A stretch of 64,000 bases of DNA from an uncultured Acidobacteriota bacterium (GTDB taxonomy: Bacteria > Acidobacteriota > Terriglobia > Terriglobales > Acidobacteriaceae), in assembly GCA_903832055.1 (NCBI GenBank), contig CAILAC010000009.1, forward strand, positions 1 to 64,000. Reading direction: 5' to 3'. The notes under the pieces are model-generated. The model saw only the letters and a program-made list of their open reading frames with translations. It did not search any database and was not told the origin of the DNA. Shown here in pieces: positions 51,274 through 60,764 of the stretch (within the stretch, counting starts at the first letter, position 1; every line of letters starts with the position of its first letter). A program made the position numbers and the translations under genes.

Positions 51274-52878
51274 ATGGAAGGCAAAAATGCGCGTCAATCG
51301 AAAGGAAACCAATCTGCGGCTGGGCGGAGCCTGCCAATCCACTCCACCTCTGTCTCCAGTGTAAGCTGGCCTCGCCAACTGCTGTGGCGGTTTCCGTTTG
51401 CCCTCCTCGGAGGCCTGCTCCTCCGGCTTTGGATGATGGGTGCTTTTCCACAAACTGGTGGCGATACCCTCATCTATGGAAACATCGCAAAGAATCTTTT
51501 GTTGCGCGGACAGTACGCTTTATCTGATGGCAGCGGCATAACCCATCTGACCCTGATCCGCGTCCCCGGCTACCCCTTCTTCCTCGCAGCGTGTTTTCGT
51601 ATATTCGGAATCGACAACTACAACGCTGTCGCATGGCTGCAAATAGCCCTCGAACTCGCCGCCTGCTTGCTCCTCGCTGACTTCGTCCGCCGCATCGGCA
51701 CCCCCCGCGCCGGCCTCAATGCCTTGTGGCTGGCCACCCTGTGCCCCTTCACCGCCGTCTTTTCCGCAGCACCCCTCACCGAATCCCTCACCTTTGACGC
51801 GATCTGCCTGTCCCTCTGGTCTCTCGAACGGCACCTGAGCCTCTTTGCCGATCAGAATTCACTCGGCTCGATGGGCTCTTCAGAACAACCGCCTAAGGCC
51901 GAGGAACCCCCGGAGCTCAGCAGCGCTGCGCACATTCTGCGCAGACGGGGTGCTCTCGTCCTGCTGACCGTGGCCCTCAGCGCGGCAGCTTTGCTGCGCC
52001 CCGACGGAGCCATTCTCTCCTTTGCCCTGTGGCCGGCCCTGATCTTCTCTCGTCCAGCGACTCTTTCCTTTGCCGTTCGCCTCCGGCCGGCGCTTCTGTG
52101 CGCACTGCTCTCGCTGGTGCCCTTCGCCATCTGGACACAACGCAACTGGCAGGCCTTCCACGTCTTCGAACCCCTCGCCCCCCGCTACGCCAACGACCCC
52201 GGCGAAGACCCCCACCTCGGATGGCAGCACTGGGTCAAAACCTGGTGCCTCGATTTCACCTGCACCTACGACATTTACTGGAGCGTCCCGGACGAGAAAC
52301 TGGACCCCGCCTCACTCCCTTCTCAGGCTTTTGATTCGCCAGACCAGCAGGTACGCACCCTCGCGCTCTTCGCCCGCTACAACAAGAGCCTCGATATCTC
52401 GCCCGATCTTGACGCCGATTTCGAAGCGCTCGCGCAGGAACGCGCCCAATCTCACCCTCTGCGCACCCATCTGCTGCTGCCCTTGGGGCGTCTCGCTGAC
52501 ATGGCCCTGCGCCCACGCGTCGAAAATCTCACCATCGACCTCCGCTGGTGGGAATACAACCAGCACCGCGCTGAGACAAGATTCAGCTGGGCCTACGCAG
52601 CACTCAATTTAATTCTGCTTGTATTGGGGCTCGTGGGAGTCATCCACCGTCCACGCCTGTGGCCGTATATGGCCGCCTACCTGGTCATGCGCAGCTTGCT
52701 CCTCATGACAATTGAGGCGCCGGAAACCCGCTATACCCTGGAGTTCTTCCCGTTCGTCTTCGCCTTGGCAGGCATAGCGATGCAGCGAATCCATGCGCTT
52801 GCGGCAAAGCAGATAAAACGCCCGCCAATCATCGCATCAACGCCAGACTTCCCCAGGCAGCTTCCCTCTAGTGATTGA
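51274..52878 (+). CDS. Multi-pass membrane protein, GT-C (GT39-like) glycosyltransferase type
   Basis: About 534 residues from the ATG at 51274 (the in-frame stretch from 51190 has no supporting features). It has roughly ten membrane helices. The first outer loop holds QTGGDTLIYGNIAKNLL, an Asp-containing motif in the position of the GT-C catalytic Asp. APLTESLTFD and LLRPDGAILS are also typical of dolichyl/polyprenyl-phosphate-sugar-dependent enzymes. It diverges from the polysaccharide synthase gene and converges on the LolA gene. A role in cell-surface glycosylation is likely; donor and acceptor are unknown. Confidence 0.65.
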   Translation: MEGKNARQSKGNQSAAGRSLPIHSTSVSSVSWPRQLLWRFPFALLGGLLLRLWMMGAFPQTGGDTLIYGNIAKNLLLRGQYALSDGSGITHLTLIRVPGYPFFLAACFRIFGIDNYNAVAWLQIALELAACLLLADFVRRIGTPRAGLNALWLATLCPFTAVFSAAPLTESLTFDAICLSLWSLERHLSLFADQNSLGSMGSSEQPPKAEEPPELSSAAHILRRRGALVLLTVALSAAALLRPDGAILSFALWPALIFSRPATLSFAVRLRPALLCALLSLVPFAIWTQRNWQAFHVFEPLAPRYANDPGEDPHLGWQHWVKTWCLDFTCTYDIYWSVPDEKLDPASLPSQAFDSPDQQVRTLALFARYNKSLDISPDLDADFEALAQERAQSHPLRTHLLLPLGRLADMALRPRVENLTIDLRWWEYNQHRAETRFSWAYAALNLILLVLGLVGVIHRPRLWPYMAAYLVMRSLLLMTIEAPETRYTLEFFPFVFALAGIAMQRIHALAAKQIKRPPIIASTPDFPRQLPSSD

Positions 52879-53587
52879 TAATCCGCGTGTCCGATGCCGT
52901 CTTGATCTCAAACGCACCCGGCGGCACTGAAGCGTTCATCCGCATCTTTGTATAGTGCACCACCCGGTAGTTGCCCGTCGGGTCAAAAGACTGCTGTTTC
53001 AGCGCAATACCCGTGTCTGTATCGATCCAGAGCAGAACTTTGGGAAAGGTCTTGCGCACGCTCTCCTCGCGCGGAATCAGTTGCAGCTTCCAGGTCTCGT
53101 CCCCATCCACCGCCTCTGTACCGACCAGGCTGACCTGCCACGATTTCTCCAGGTCCTTGCCGCTTCCACCAAATCCAAGCGTCAAAATCGTGTCGGCTTC
53201 CGCTCGGTTTGTCCCCGCCTTGAAAACCTGCATCTGCTTGATCTTGGGTTCGTAAAGCTTGAACAGCCCCTCCGCGTAGACCATGTCTTTCTGGATTGGC
53301 TTACCGTTCTCCGTCCGCAAGTGCAGCGCCATGCGCAGTTGCCCGGACTTGCGCTCAAACAGCACATTCCCTACCTGCATGTCCGAGTCGGGAATCGGCT
53401 CAGTCTGCACGTTCTCCCACGTAATTTCAGCCTGCGCAGACTTGAACTTACCTGAAGCAGCATCCAGCTTGGCCAGCACTTTGGCCAGATCATCCGCAGC
53501 CACAGCCGGCCGCGCCGCGCCGGATAAAGCAATCAACGCCATCAGAATGAACAACCTGAGGCGAATTGACGTGAAGTAGACTTTCAT
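52868..53587 (-). CDS. LolA-like outer-membrane lipoprotein carrier
   Basis: About 239 residues from the ATG at 53587, where a Sec signal begins (KVYFTSIRLRLFILMALIALSG, cleavage near AVAA). The body has the LolA half-barrel pattern: LAKVLAKLDAASGKFKSAQAEITWENV, GNVLFERKSGQLRMAL, MVYAEGLFKLYEPKIKQMQVFK, LLWIDTDTGIALKQQSFDPTGNYRVVHYTKMRMN. Such periplasmic chaperones carry lipoproteins or other lipids to the outer membrane. Its stop overlaps the end of the opposing membrane-protein gene by 11 bp. It lies downstream of serS and a small membrane protein, probably in one transcript. Confidence 0.8.
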   Translation of the reverse strand: MKVYFTSIRLRLFILMALIALSGAARPAVAADDLAKVLAKLDAASGKFKSAQAEITWENVQTEPIPDSDMQVGNVLFERKSGQLRMALHLRTENGKPIQKDMVYAEGLFKLYEPKIKQMQVFKAGTNRAEADTILTLGFGGSGKDLEKSWQVSLVGTEAVDGDETWKLQLIPREESVRKTFPKVLLWIDTDTGIALKQQSFDPTGNYRVVHYTKMRMNASVPPGAFEIKTASDTRIINH

Positions 53588-53654
53588 CTCGGTGCTCGAT
53601 TCCTGAGTTACTCGATTCACGCCTCGCGCATACCGCGGCGCGACCGCAAACAGT

Positions 53655-54029
53655 TTAGCGATGAGCCCAGACCTTCCAGGCCGCGGGTTTGCCATTCGCG
53701 TCAGAGACAGTCTCCCAGCGAACAACCGCGACCGCATCCCCGGTCACCGGTTCAATGGCCTGGTGCAACGCGCGGCGCACCGCCCACTCGCTCGCGTTCG
53801 GGTCCACCCAGACATCTTTTGCCTGCACCGTCACAATCAGCCCGTGATCGCCGTCGCCCGTGACCTGAATCAGGCTTGAAACATCCGCTTCGCGCCGCGG
53901 CTTGTCGCCGTAATTCCACAAATGCGGCGTAATGAAGATGAACGCCAGAATCAGCGTCACCATCACGTCGTAATGGAAGCTGCCGCGCGGATGAGTCCAG
54001 AAAAAATAGCTCTTGAACGTCTTTTGCAT
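53655..54029 (-). CDS. Small membrane-anchored protein of unknown function
   Basis: About 124 residues from the ATG at 54029 (QKTFKSYFFWTHPRGSFHYDVMVTLILAFIFITPHLW). There is one membrane helix at about residues 21-39, N-terminus inside, and a periplasmic domain of about 80 residues (VSSLIQVTGDGDHGLIVTVQAKDVWVDPNASEWAVRRALHQAIEPVTGDAVAVVRWETV). Longer frames to 54200 overlap serS and are not needed. No known family is recognised. Position between serS and lolA suggests an envelope function. Confidence 0.6.
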   Translation of the reverse strand: MQKTFKSYFFWTHPRGSFHYDVMVTLILAFIFITPHLWNYGDKPRREADVSSLIQVTGDGDHGLIVTVQAKDVWVDPNASEWAVRRALHQAIEPVTGDAVAVVRWETVSDANGKPAAWKVWAHR

Positions 54030-54091
54030 GAATCCTTCTGTGTATCTGATGAGCCGAAACTGAAAAAGTCGCCCCCGGCCCCTTCGGATAG

Positions 54092-55420
54092 CTAGCCTTT
54101 TGCTGAAATCTGCTCCAGCCCGCCCATATAGGGCCGTAAAACCTCTGGTACCTTTACCGATCCGTCCGCCTGCTGGTAGTTCTCCAGCACCGCCAGCCAC
54201 GTGCGCCCCACCGCCAATCCGCTGCCGTTGAGCGTATGCACAAATTCCGTCTTGCCCTTGCCACCCGGCTTGTAGCGAATGTTGGCGCGCCGAGCCTGAA
54301 ATGCCTCAAAGTTTGAGCAGGAAGAAATCTCCCGGTACAGCCCTTGTCCCGGCAGCCACACTTCCAAATCGTACGTCTTCGCCGCAGAGAACCCCGTGTC
54401 CCCCGCACAAAGCAGCATACGGCGGTAGGGCAGGCCGAGCAATTCGAGAATGGTTTCAGCGTCGTGCGTCAGCTTTTCGTGCTCAGTATCTGACTCTTCA
54501 GGCCGCGCAAACTTGACCAGCTCAACCTTCTGAAACTGGTGCTGCCGGATAATTCCCCGCGTATCGCGCCCCGCCGCCCCGGCCTCCGCGCGGAAACACG
54601 GCGTATACGCAGCAAAGCAGATCGGCAGGCTGGCATCATCCAGGATCTCGTCCCGAAAGAGATTCGTCACCGGCACTTCAGCCGTCGGAATGAGCCAGTG
54701 ATCATTGTCGCGGTACTCGCCTTCGACAAATCCAGCGTCCTCGGCACCATCGCCGCAGCGGAAAAGGTCTTCGGCAAACTTGGGCAACTGCCCCGTCCCA
54801 AACAGGCTCTTGCTGTTGACCATGAAGGGAGGCAACACCTCGGTGTAGCCATGAGCTTCCGTATGCTGGTTGAGCATGAAATTGATCAGCGCCCGCTCCA
54901 GCCGCGCCCCAGCGCCCTTGTAGACAGCAAAACGTGCGCCGCTCAACTTTGCAGCGCGTTCCAGGTCGAGAATTCCAAGCGATTCGCCCAGCTCCCAGTG
55001 CGGCTTCGGCGTAAAGTCCAGCGTCGGGATCGTACCCCAGCTCTTCACGACGACGTTGTCCGCCTCGGATTTACCTGCCGGCACTTCGTCGCGGGTTAGA
55101 TTTGGGATTCGCGCCAGCGATTGGCGCATCTCCACGTCGAGCGCCGCCGCAAGGGTGTCTAGTGTGTCCAGCTGCTCTTTGAGCGCCTTGGTTTCTTCCA
55201 CCAGCGCCGTCGCATCCTGACCAGCCTTCTTGAGGGTGCCGACCTGCTGGCTCAACTCATTCCGGCGAGCCTTCAAGAGCTCTGCCTGGGTGATTGCTTC
55301 GCGGCGACGTCCATCGAGAGAGACAAAACCAGCCAGCAGGGCGGCGGGGTCAGCATTGCGCGCGCGCAGCTTATCTTCGACCAGCGACAGGTTGTTGCGT
55401 ACAAAAGAAAGGTCCAACAT
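54092..55420 (-). CDS. serS: Seryl-tRNA synthetase
   Basis: A 442-residue class II synthetase. The N-terminal antiparallel coiled coil (about residues 27-105, EAITQAELLKARRNELSQQVGTLKKAG) grips the long variable arm of tRNA-Ser. The catalytic core follows with motif 2 (YTPCFRAEAGAAGRDTRGIIRQHQFQKVELVKF), the serine site (PTAEVPVTNLFRDEIL) and motif 3 (LNGSGLAVGRTWLAVLENYQ). It charges tRNA-Ser and tRNA-Sec with serine in the cytoplasm. It is the first gene of the leftward group ending with lolA. No T-box or other leader is visible upstream. Confidence 0.96.
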   Translation of the reverse strand: MLDLSFVRNNLSLVEDKLRARNADPAALLAGFVSLDGRRREAITQAELLKARRNELSQQVGTLKKAGQDATALVEETKALKEQLDTLDTLAAALDVEMRQSLARIPNLTRDEVPAGKSEADNVVVKSWGTIPTLDFTPKPHWELGESLGILDLERAAKLSGARFAVYKGAGARLERALINFMLNQHTEAHGYTEVLPPFMVNSKSLFGTGQLPKFAEDLFRCGDGAEDAGFVEGEYRDNDHWLIPTAEVPVTNLFRDEILDDASLPICFAAYTPCFRAEAGAAGRDTRGIIRQHQFQKVELVKFARPEESDTEHEKLTHDAETILELLGLPYRRMLLCAGDTGFSAAKTYDLEVWLPGQGLYREISSCSNFEAFQARRANIRYKPGGKGKTEFVHTLNGSGLAVGRTWLAVLENYQQADGSVKVPEVLRPYMGGLEQISAKG

Positions 55421-55795
55421 AGCCTAACCAGATTACTATGGCCGCTTCCCGTCCCGCGCTCGCAATCAATGTTGCCCGCCCTCTTGGTATGAAATCAGCG
55501 CCAAAGGCGCGGCTAATACCAGCCCGGACAATCGGCCTTGGTTCAAGGTGCGAACAACAGACCGAGGGCTGAAGTTCCGATCCAACCGTTGCCGATAATT
55601 ACACTCTCCCGGCGTAGTCTAGGGATGAGGAGACCCAGCTCCCACCACAATCCAGCCCGAGGAACCACGCAAAAGCGGTAAAAAGACACTCAAATATCGC
55701 CAGGTAACCACCATCTAAAAGGTTCATAAAAAGAGACTTGTCATGGAATTTGGCAAAAAACACCCCACCCCCCCCTTGCGAGGTAAGTTACCAAA
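55421..55795. other. Intergenic region between serS start and ndh end, with a C8 tract
   Basis: About 375 bp with no convincing gene. It contains a short hairpin (GCGCC-AAA-GGCGC near 55500), the palindrome GGTAAGTTACC (55782-55792) and a C8 run (55768-55775). On the minus strand, directly behind the ndh stop, this reads as a G-run followed by T6, which may help end ndh transcription. Confidence 0.45.
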
Positions 55796-57175
55796 TCAAA
55801 TTTTCGTCCGGCTCACTTCTTCGACCCTGTTTTGGGCCTGATCCTGAGTCGCCTCATCCCAGCCTGCCAGGTGCTGGTCGCCGGTAATGAGCCGCGCCCC
55901 ATCGGTAAACGTGAAATAAGTCCAAGCCCACGTCGCGAAAATGGTAATCCGGTTGCGAAAGCCAATCAGGAAGTAGATATGCACCACCAGCCACGTCACC
56001 CAGGCCATGAATCCGCCCCAATGCGCCTTGAATGGCCATTCAATCTTCGCCACCGCCGCCAGGCGTCCGATAGTCGCCATGTCGCCCTTGTCCCAGTAGC
56101 GGAAGCTGGGGCGCTGCTTACCGGCAAGGTCGGCTGCAATCACCTTGGCGGCGTGCCGGCCCATCTGCATCGCCGGCTGCGCAACCCCCGGCACCGGGCG
56201 CCCATCCTGTTCAAAATGCGCCAGATCGCCGCAGACAAAGACCTCCGGCATCCCCGCAGGATTCAACTGCTGGTCCACAATCACCGCACCGCGCTTGTCA
56301 ATCCTGGTAAACGGTGCAACGTCGAGCATTTTGCCCAGGGGAGAAGCGGCTACGCCAGCGGCCCACAGCGTCACAACCGCATCAATCCGCTGATCGCCCA
56401 CCATCACATAGCCCGCTCCCACGTCCGTGACGTGCTTGCTCGTCCAGACCTCAACCCCAATCGCTTCCAACTGCGTTTGCGCCTTGGCGCTCAGGTCCTC
56501 GGGAAAGGCCGCAAGCACCCGCGGCGAGCCTTCAATGAGCAACACGTGCGCCATAGAAGGATCAATGTGGCGGAAGTCGCTCTTCATGTACAAGCGGGCG
56601 ATATCTGAAACCGCACCTGCAAGCTCCACGCCAGTCGGTCCGCCACCGATGATGACAAAGTTCAGCGGCGGATGCCAGCCGTGCTCAAGCATATGGCGTT
56701 CGGCCAGTTCAAACGCCAGCAGCACGCGGCGGCGAATCTCGGTGGCGTCTTCAACCGTCTTCAGCCCGGGCGCAAATTTGGCCCATGTATCGTGGCCAAA
56801 ATAAGAGTGTGTGGCTCCTGTCGCCAGAATCAGGTAGTCGTACGCAAAGTCGGTTCCGCTCGCCAAAATCAGCCGATGTGCGGCAGCGTCGATCGCCGTG
56901 ACCTCGTCCATCAGCACTTCGGTGTTCGCGTTCCTGCGGACGATGGTACGAATAGGCTGCGCAATCTGCGCCGGGGAAAGCACGGCCAGTGCCACCTGGT
57001 AGAGCAGCGGCTGAAACGTGTGGTGATTGCGGCGGTCAATCACCGTCACGTCGACTGGCATCTTACCCAGGGCAAGGGCCGCGTTGATGCCGGCAAATCC
57101 GCCTCCGACGATGGCGACGCGAGGACGACGATTGGCGGACAGGGAAGCAGGGGCAACAAACTGGCTCATGGCCAT
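55796..57175 (-). CDS. ndh: Type II NADH dehydrogenase
   Basis: A 459-residue single-chain NADH:quinone oxidoreductase. RVAIVGGGFAGINAALALG binds FAD and FVIIGGGPTGVELAGAVSDIA binds NADH. NHHTFQPLLYQVALAVLSPAQIAQPIR is the family's conserved stretch, and VFVCGDLAHF plus AQPAMQMGRHAA form the quinone-side signature. The C-terminus has a hydrophobic helix (about 395-425, WVTWLVVHIYFLIGFRN) that anchors it to the inner membrane. It feeds electrons to quinone without pumping protons. It lies 39 bp downstream of the large secreted protein gene on the same strand; a functional link is not evident. Confidence 0.92.
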   Translation of the reverse strand: MAMSQFVAPASLSANRRPRVAIVGGGFAGINAALALGKMPVDVTVIDRRNHHTFQPLLYQVALAVLSPAQIAQPIRTIVRRNANTEVLMDEVTAIDAAAHRLILASGTDFAYDYLILATGATHSYFGHDTWAKFAPGLKTVEDATEIRRRVLLAFELAERHMLEHGWHPPLNFVIIGGGPTGVELAGAVSDIARLYMKSDFRHIDPSMAHVLLIEGSPRVLAAFPEDLSAKAQTQLEAIGVEVWTSKHVTDVGAGYVMVGDQRIDAVVTLWAAGVAASPLGKMLDVAPFTRIDKRGAVIVDQQLNPAGMPEVFVCGDLAHFEQDGRPVPGVAQPAMQMGRHAAKVIAADLAGKQRPSFRYWDKGDMATIGRLAAVAKIEWPFKAHWGGFMAWVTWLVVHIYFLIGFRNRITIFATWAWTYFTFTDGARLITGDQHLAGWDEATQDQAQNRVEEVSRTKI

Positions 57176-57214
57176 GAGATGCCTGAGGCAGCAGAAAGGA
57201 AACAGCCTTCGAGC

Positions 57215-60200
57215 CTATGGATGTTGCTCGACGGTAAATGTAAGCGTTCCCGCGTTGCCCGTGGCGGCCAGTCCGATGAGGTTGGTGGCAGCTCCAGGCA
57301 TCGACAACGGTGTGAGCGTGACAGTTCCGTCCAGAGCAGAAGTCAGCGTCACTGCCTGAGTACCAAGCAGTTGCGCCTGCGGGCAGCGCCCGTGCGCAGG
57401 GCAGGCAGGTGCCCAGGCGTAGAGCGCCTGGTTGATTGTGACCGTACCGCCCGCCATCGGGTGTCCATTCATATCGAGTACGCGCAGGGTGACGGGGGCT
57501 GGCTTGGTCACGTCGCCCAGGCTCTGGCTCGTGCCCGAGACTGCTGCCAACGCCGCAAATTCTGGCCGCGCACCAAAGACGCCAAAGGCCACGCAGGCAA
57601 CGTTGCCATTGAGACAGGCATTTGAAGTGGCGGTTTGTCCCTTTGCCAGCGGTCCAACAGTCAGGGTGGCAACTGCCGTACCCATGGCATCGGTCATCGC
57701 AGCACTGGTCGGCGCGAGAATGCCCGAAGCACTCTGCCAGACGACAGGCTGGTTCGCCAGCGGTGATCCTCCGCTTTGGGCAAGAGCCTGGACTGGCCAC
57801 TTTACCGAGGCTCCAGCCGCGAGGTAAAGCGTAGGAGTGATTGCGCTGAGAGCCGCCGCCGCGCCACCATAGAAGTGGGCCTGAACACTCGATCCGTTGG
57901 TGAGCGAAGCAGTCACGACCGACGGCGTGGAATCGATGGCTCTTACTGAAATCGTAGCCAAACCATCGCCTGAAGCTGTCACCGGGCATACCTTCTGGCC
58001 GCATGCAAGCGTCGCCGATCCGCTGGTGACGGAATAGAGAACGGTCACGCCACCGGCTGGCGCGCCGTCCGCCCCCTCGGCCAGCACCGTAAACGGTTGA
58101 GCGACATTCACGGGCACCTGGTTCGCAGGCGCCACAAGCAGGCTCAATGCGTCGCCTGTGCCCGCGTCAAAGCTGACTCCGCCCGGTATCACCGCCATCG
58201 CATTGAAAAGCGGTGAGTCGTCCACTTCCACATCCTGCGAGCCGGTCATTGTGCCCGTGGCGGCGGGGACAACGGCCGTAATTTCCGTTGGCAGAATGCT
58301 GACAACCTGCGCTGCAACTCCGCCAACTTCCACCGAGTCTCCGGCGCGAAAGCCCGTGCCGCGGATGACGATGGTTCCCCCGGAGGCAGGCAGCCGCGCC
58401 GGAGAAACTGTGTCAGCGTAGAGTACCCAGCCGCGGTAGACATAGTCAGGACGGCCGTCGCCGCGCTGATCGGCTACCGCCATGCGGACAATCTCACTTC
58501 CCGCTGTCGCCACCTGCAGCCAGGTTTCACCCGTCGCAAAGCCGTTTTGTGCCGGTGCCCAGCCCACCGAAGTGGTACCCACCTGGTCAAATCCATCCCA
58601 AACTCCAATGGCAGGCATGGCTTTCGCCATACTGGGCGTGCCAGTCTCGTCAAGGGCCTGGGTGACAATGGTAAAAAGTCGATTCCCGCGCACCGGCACA
58701 TTGAACCAGTCCGTTTGGCCAACCTGCGCGATGCGACTGTTCCAGAAGCCATTTGCGGGCAAAAGGCGCGGGTCAGACTCCGTTCCGGCGCTGTTCGGGC
58801 GGCGGACTTTGACCACGCCTGACCGAGGCTGGCCGAGATTGCGGCGCTGAAGAAATACCCGATAGGGTGTCCGGCCGCCAGCTGGTCGCGGCACCGGATA
58901 GGCGCCAACCCGGCCCGGTCTCGCCTGACGCTGATCGTTCGTCTGGCACATCCTGCACGGATTCACCGGCAACGGCTGACCCGCTGCAGAACTGCTTGCA
59001 ACAACCGACAGGGTCTGCGAACTGCCGGCCTGCATTCCGGGAACAGAGACGGACTGAATTGCCCCCGACGGTTGCGGCGAACCGAGAATGTATGGTCCAA
59101 CTGAGGACGCGAGGATGTACAAGGGGTTCATTGATTCAAAGCTCACCCGATAGTTGGCGACCGTAACGCCGGGGGGCAGGGGAATGCCGCTCAGATCAAA
59201 ATAGCCCTGCAAACTCAGATCATCGCTGCCAAATCGGTCCAGGCGGTTGCCCAGCAAATCATTCCAGCCGGTGACGGGGTTGCCGTGATTGCCGCCGAAA
59301 TATGCCCCGGAGACCGAAGTCACCGTGTACGCGTAGAGTGGGTTGCCGTTAACATCAAGAGGCCGGACGACAACATTGACGCCCTGCATTCCCACTCCAC
59401 CACGAAAGCTGATCGTGCCCTGAATCGCGATCGTATTGGCAGCGGTCAGCAACTTGCCGGGAAAACTGCTCTGATTTGCGCTGGTAACGGGATAGATCCT
59501 GTTCAACGCCGCGATATCGTCCAGGCGCAATTGCGCGGGGTTCGGAATGCAGGTTCCGCCGCCTGCGCCACAGGTGCCGTTTTCCGGCAGCATGACCGGC
59601 CAGCCCAGCAGGCCGTTTGGCATGGTCGAACCGGAGCCCTGCGCGCCATCATTCACCTGCGAAAAATCCAGGCCAAGCAGACGGCCAAAGGCGCGTTCCA
59701 GTTGGTAATTCATCATTGCCAGCAGGTTAGCGCTGGTCGCGCACAGGCCGTTGAGTACGATCACCCCATGCGCAAATGTCGCGTCCGGGTTGATGTTGTC
59801 AATCCAGACCAGAACTCCGTTTTGCGAACAGTTGTCGGGCTGGCTCGCACCGGTGCCTTCAAGCGCGTCGATGACTGCTCCGTCGGCGTCAAAGATCACT
59901 GCGACCGGCGCAGAGGTGGCCGTGGGAGCAACATCGCCCGGCTGCCCAAGAGCGCCACTGCCGGCCAGCACATTCGCACCGTTGACGTCCTCGGCGAGTG
60001 CTCCGGCATCGGTGAGGCTCACGGCGGCGGTTGGCACCGCGCTCCAAAGGGCAGCTGCGGAATCAACCATGGCGACTGCCTTTGCGTTTGAAACCGCCGC
60101 ATTGAGCGGTCCCTGGTCTACAAAGTAGGTGAGCTGACCCGCCGCCCAGTGCACCGGCTGGCCCTTCACGCCGGGGTTGAAGTAGCTGACTCCGGCCACA

Positions 60201-60322
60201 TATTTTGGCCCCCCGGCGAAGGCGGCGTTACCAAAGAATGCGAGCAACCAGGCAACCAGGAGCCCAATCGCAAACAGGTACTGAGGTGAGCGGTTTTTGC
60301 CAATGTGCGCCTTAGATTCCAC
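57215..60322 (-). CDS. Large secreted protein with degenerate matrixin-like domain, IPT/TIG and Ig-like domains
   Basis: A 1035-residue exported protein (helix about 14-36, ending NAAFAGG). Residues about 45-290 resemble a matrixin-type zincin (VHWAAGQLTYFVDQGPLN, VIVLNGLCATSANLL). Where HEFGHLLGLDH is expected it reads RAFGRLLGLDFSQVN, so both first His, the Glu and the third His are changed. A carboxypeptidase-regulatory-like domain follows (IQGTISFRGGVGMQGVNVVVRPLD). An IPT/TIG domain (SPARLPASGGTIVIRGTGFRAGDSVEVGG) sits near 650-710, and Ig-like Big domains run to the end. Residues about 440-510 are oddly Arg/Pro-rich. Start is GTG. It looks like a surface binding protein derived from a protease. 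Confidence 0.68.
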   Translation of the reverse strand: MESKAHIGKNRSPQYLFAIGLLVAWLLAFFGNAAFAGGPKYVAGVSYFNPGVKGQPVHWAAGQLTYFVDQGPLNAAVSNAKAVAMVDSAAALWSAVPTAAVSLTDAGALAEDVNGANVLAGSGALGQPGDVAPTATSAPVAVIFDADGAVIDALEGTGASQPDNCSQNGVLVWIDNINPDATFAHGVIVLNGLCATSANLLAMMNYQLERAFGRLLGLDFSQVNDGAQGSGSTMPNGLLGWPVMLPENGTCGAGGGTCIPNPAQLRLDDIAALNRIYPVTSANQSSFPGKLLTAANTIAIQGTISFRGGVGMQGVNVVVRPLDVNGNPLYAYTVTSVSGAYFGGNHGNPVTGWNDLLGNRLDRFGSDDLSLQGYFDLSGIPLPPGVTVANYRVSFESMNPLYILASSVGPYILGSPQPSGAIQSVSVPGMQAGSSQTLSVVASSSAAGQPLPVNPCRMCQTNDQRQARPGRVGAYPVPRPAGGRTPYRVFLQRRNLGQPRSGVVKVRRPNSAGTESDPRLLPANGFWNSRIAQVGQTDWFNVPVRGNRLFTIVTQALDETGTPSMAKAMPAIGVWDGFDQVGTTSVGWAPAQNGFATGETWLQVATAGSEIVRMAVADQRGDGRPDYVYRGWVLYADTVSPARLPASGGTIVIRGTGFRAGDSVEVGGVAAQVVSILPTEITAVVPAATGTMTGSQDVEVDDSPLFNAMAVIPGGVSFDAGTGDALSLLVAPANQVPVNVAQPFTVLAEGADGAPAGGVTVLYSVTSGSATLACGQKVCPVTASGDGLATISVRAIDSTPSVVTASLTNGSSVQAHFYGGAAAALSAITPTLYLAAGASVKWPVQALAQSGGSPLANQPVVWQSASGILAPTSAAMTDAMGTAVATLTVGPLAKGQTATSNACLNGNVACVAFGVFGARPEFAALAAVSGTSQSLGDVTKPAPVTLRVLDMNGHPMAGGTVTINQALYAWAPACPAHGRCPQAQLLGTQAVTLTSALDGTVTLTPLSMPGAATNLIGLAATGNAGTLTFTVEQHP

Positions 60323-60438
60323 AAAGGATTCATCGGCGCTGGTCCTGAAGACTAAAAATCATTAAGTAATAGGAATTTCCAATGAATTGGTTCCAAAGGA
60401 GGTTCCTTTTGCAGATGCAGTACAGTTCTCCCCGAGCG

Positions 60439-60660
60439 CTAGATTTCGGGATAGAAATCAAAAAACGCGTCGATGCTCATGCGCAGCTGGCCTTCAATTT
60501 CTTCCCGTGAACCTTCCAGTACGTGCATGGTTACGTGAGCCTCGTGGCCGTTTGCCAGCTTGAGGGTTGCGTCTTGAATCGCGCCGGGTACCTGGGCAAT
60601 TTCGCCTTCGGGTAACAGGCGCAGGCCGTAGATGAGAGTCAGATTTGCCATAAGCTTCAT
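60439..60660 (-). CDS. Small conserved hypothetical protein
   Basis: About 73 residues from the ATG at 60660, which has GAGG 5 nt upstream; the longer frame to 60762 overlaps the trxB start region. The sequence MANLTLIYGLRLLPEGEI, ATLKLANGHEAHVTMHV, EGSREEIEGQLRMSIDAFFDFYPEI is a compact alpha/beta fold without signal or membrane segment. No known family is recognised. It diverges from trxB with about 100 bp between. Function unknown. Confidence 0.6.
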   Translation of the reverse strand: MKLMANLTLIYGLRLLPEGEIAQVPGAIQDATLKLANGHEAHVTMHVLEGSREEIEGQLRMSIDAFFDFYPEI

Positions 60661-60764
60661 CTTATCCTCAACCAGCTGATTCCTGCCGGCCTGAGGCGGC
60701 CGACCGAGCGTCGGCTCCCGTACAATCAGGTAGTCAGTCGAAAATGATTGGGAAAGAAACAATA

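Noticed and set aside
55768-55775. C8 tract as a phase-variation switch
   Set aside because: It lies outside any coding frame and 20 bp behind the ndh stop, so slippage would not switch a gene.
57063-58004. Minus-strand 313-codon frame overlapping ndh and the large secreted gene
   Set aside because: Overlaps two better frames and shows no domain; likely an artefact of high GC.
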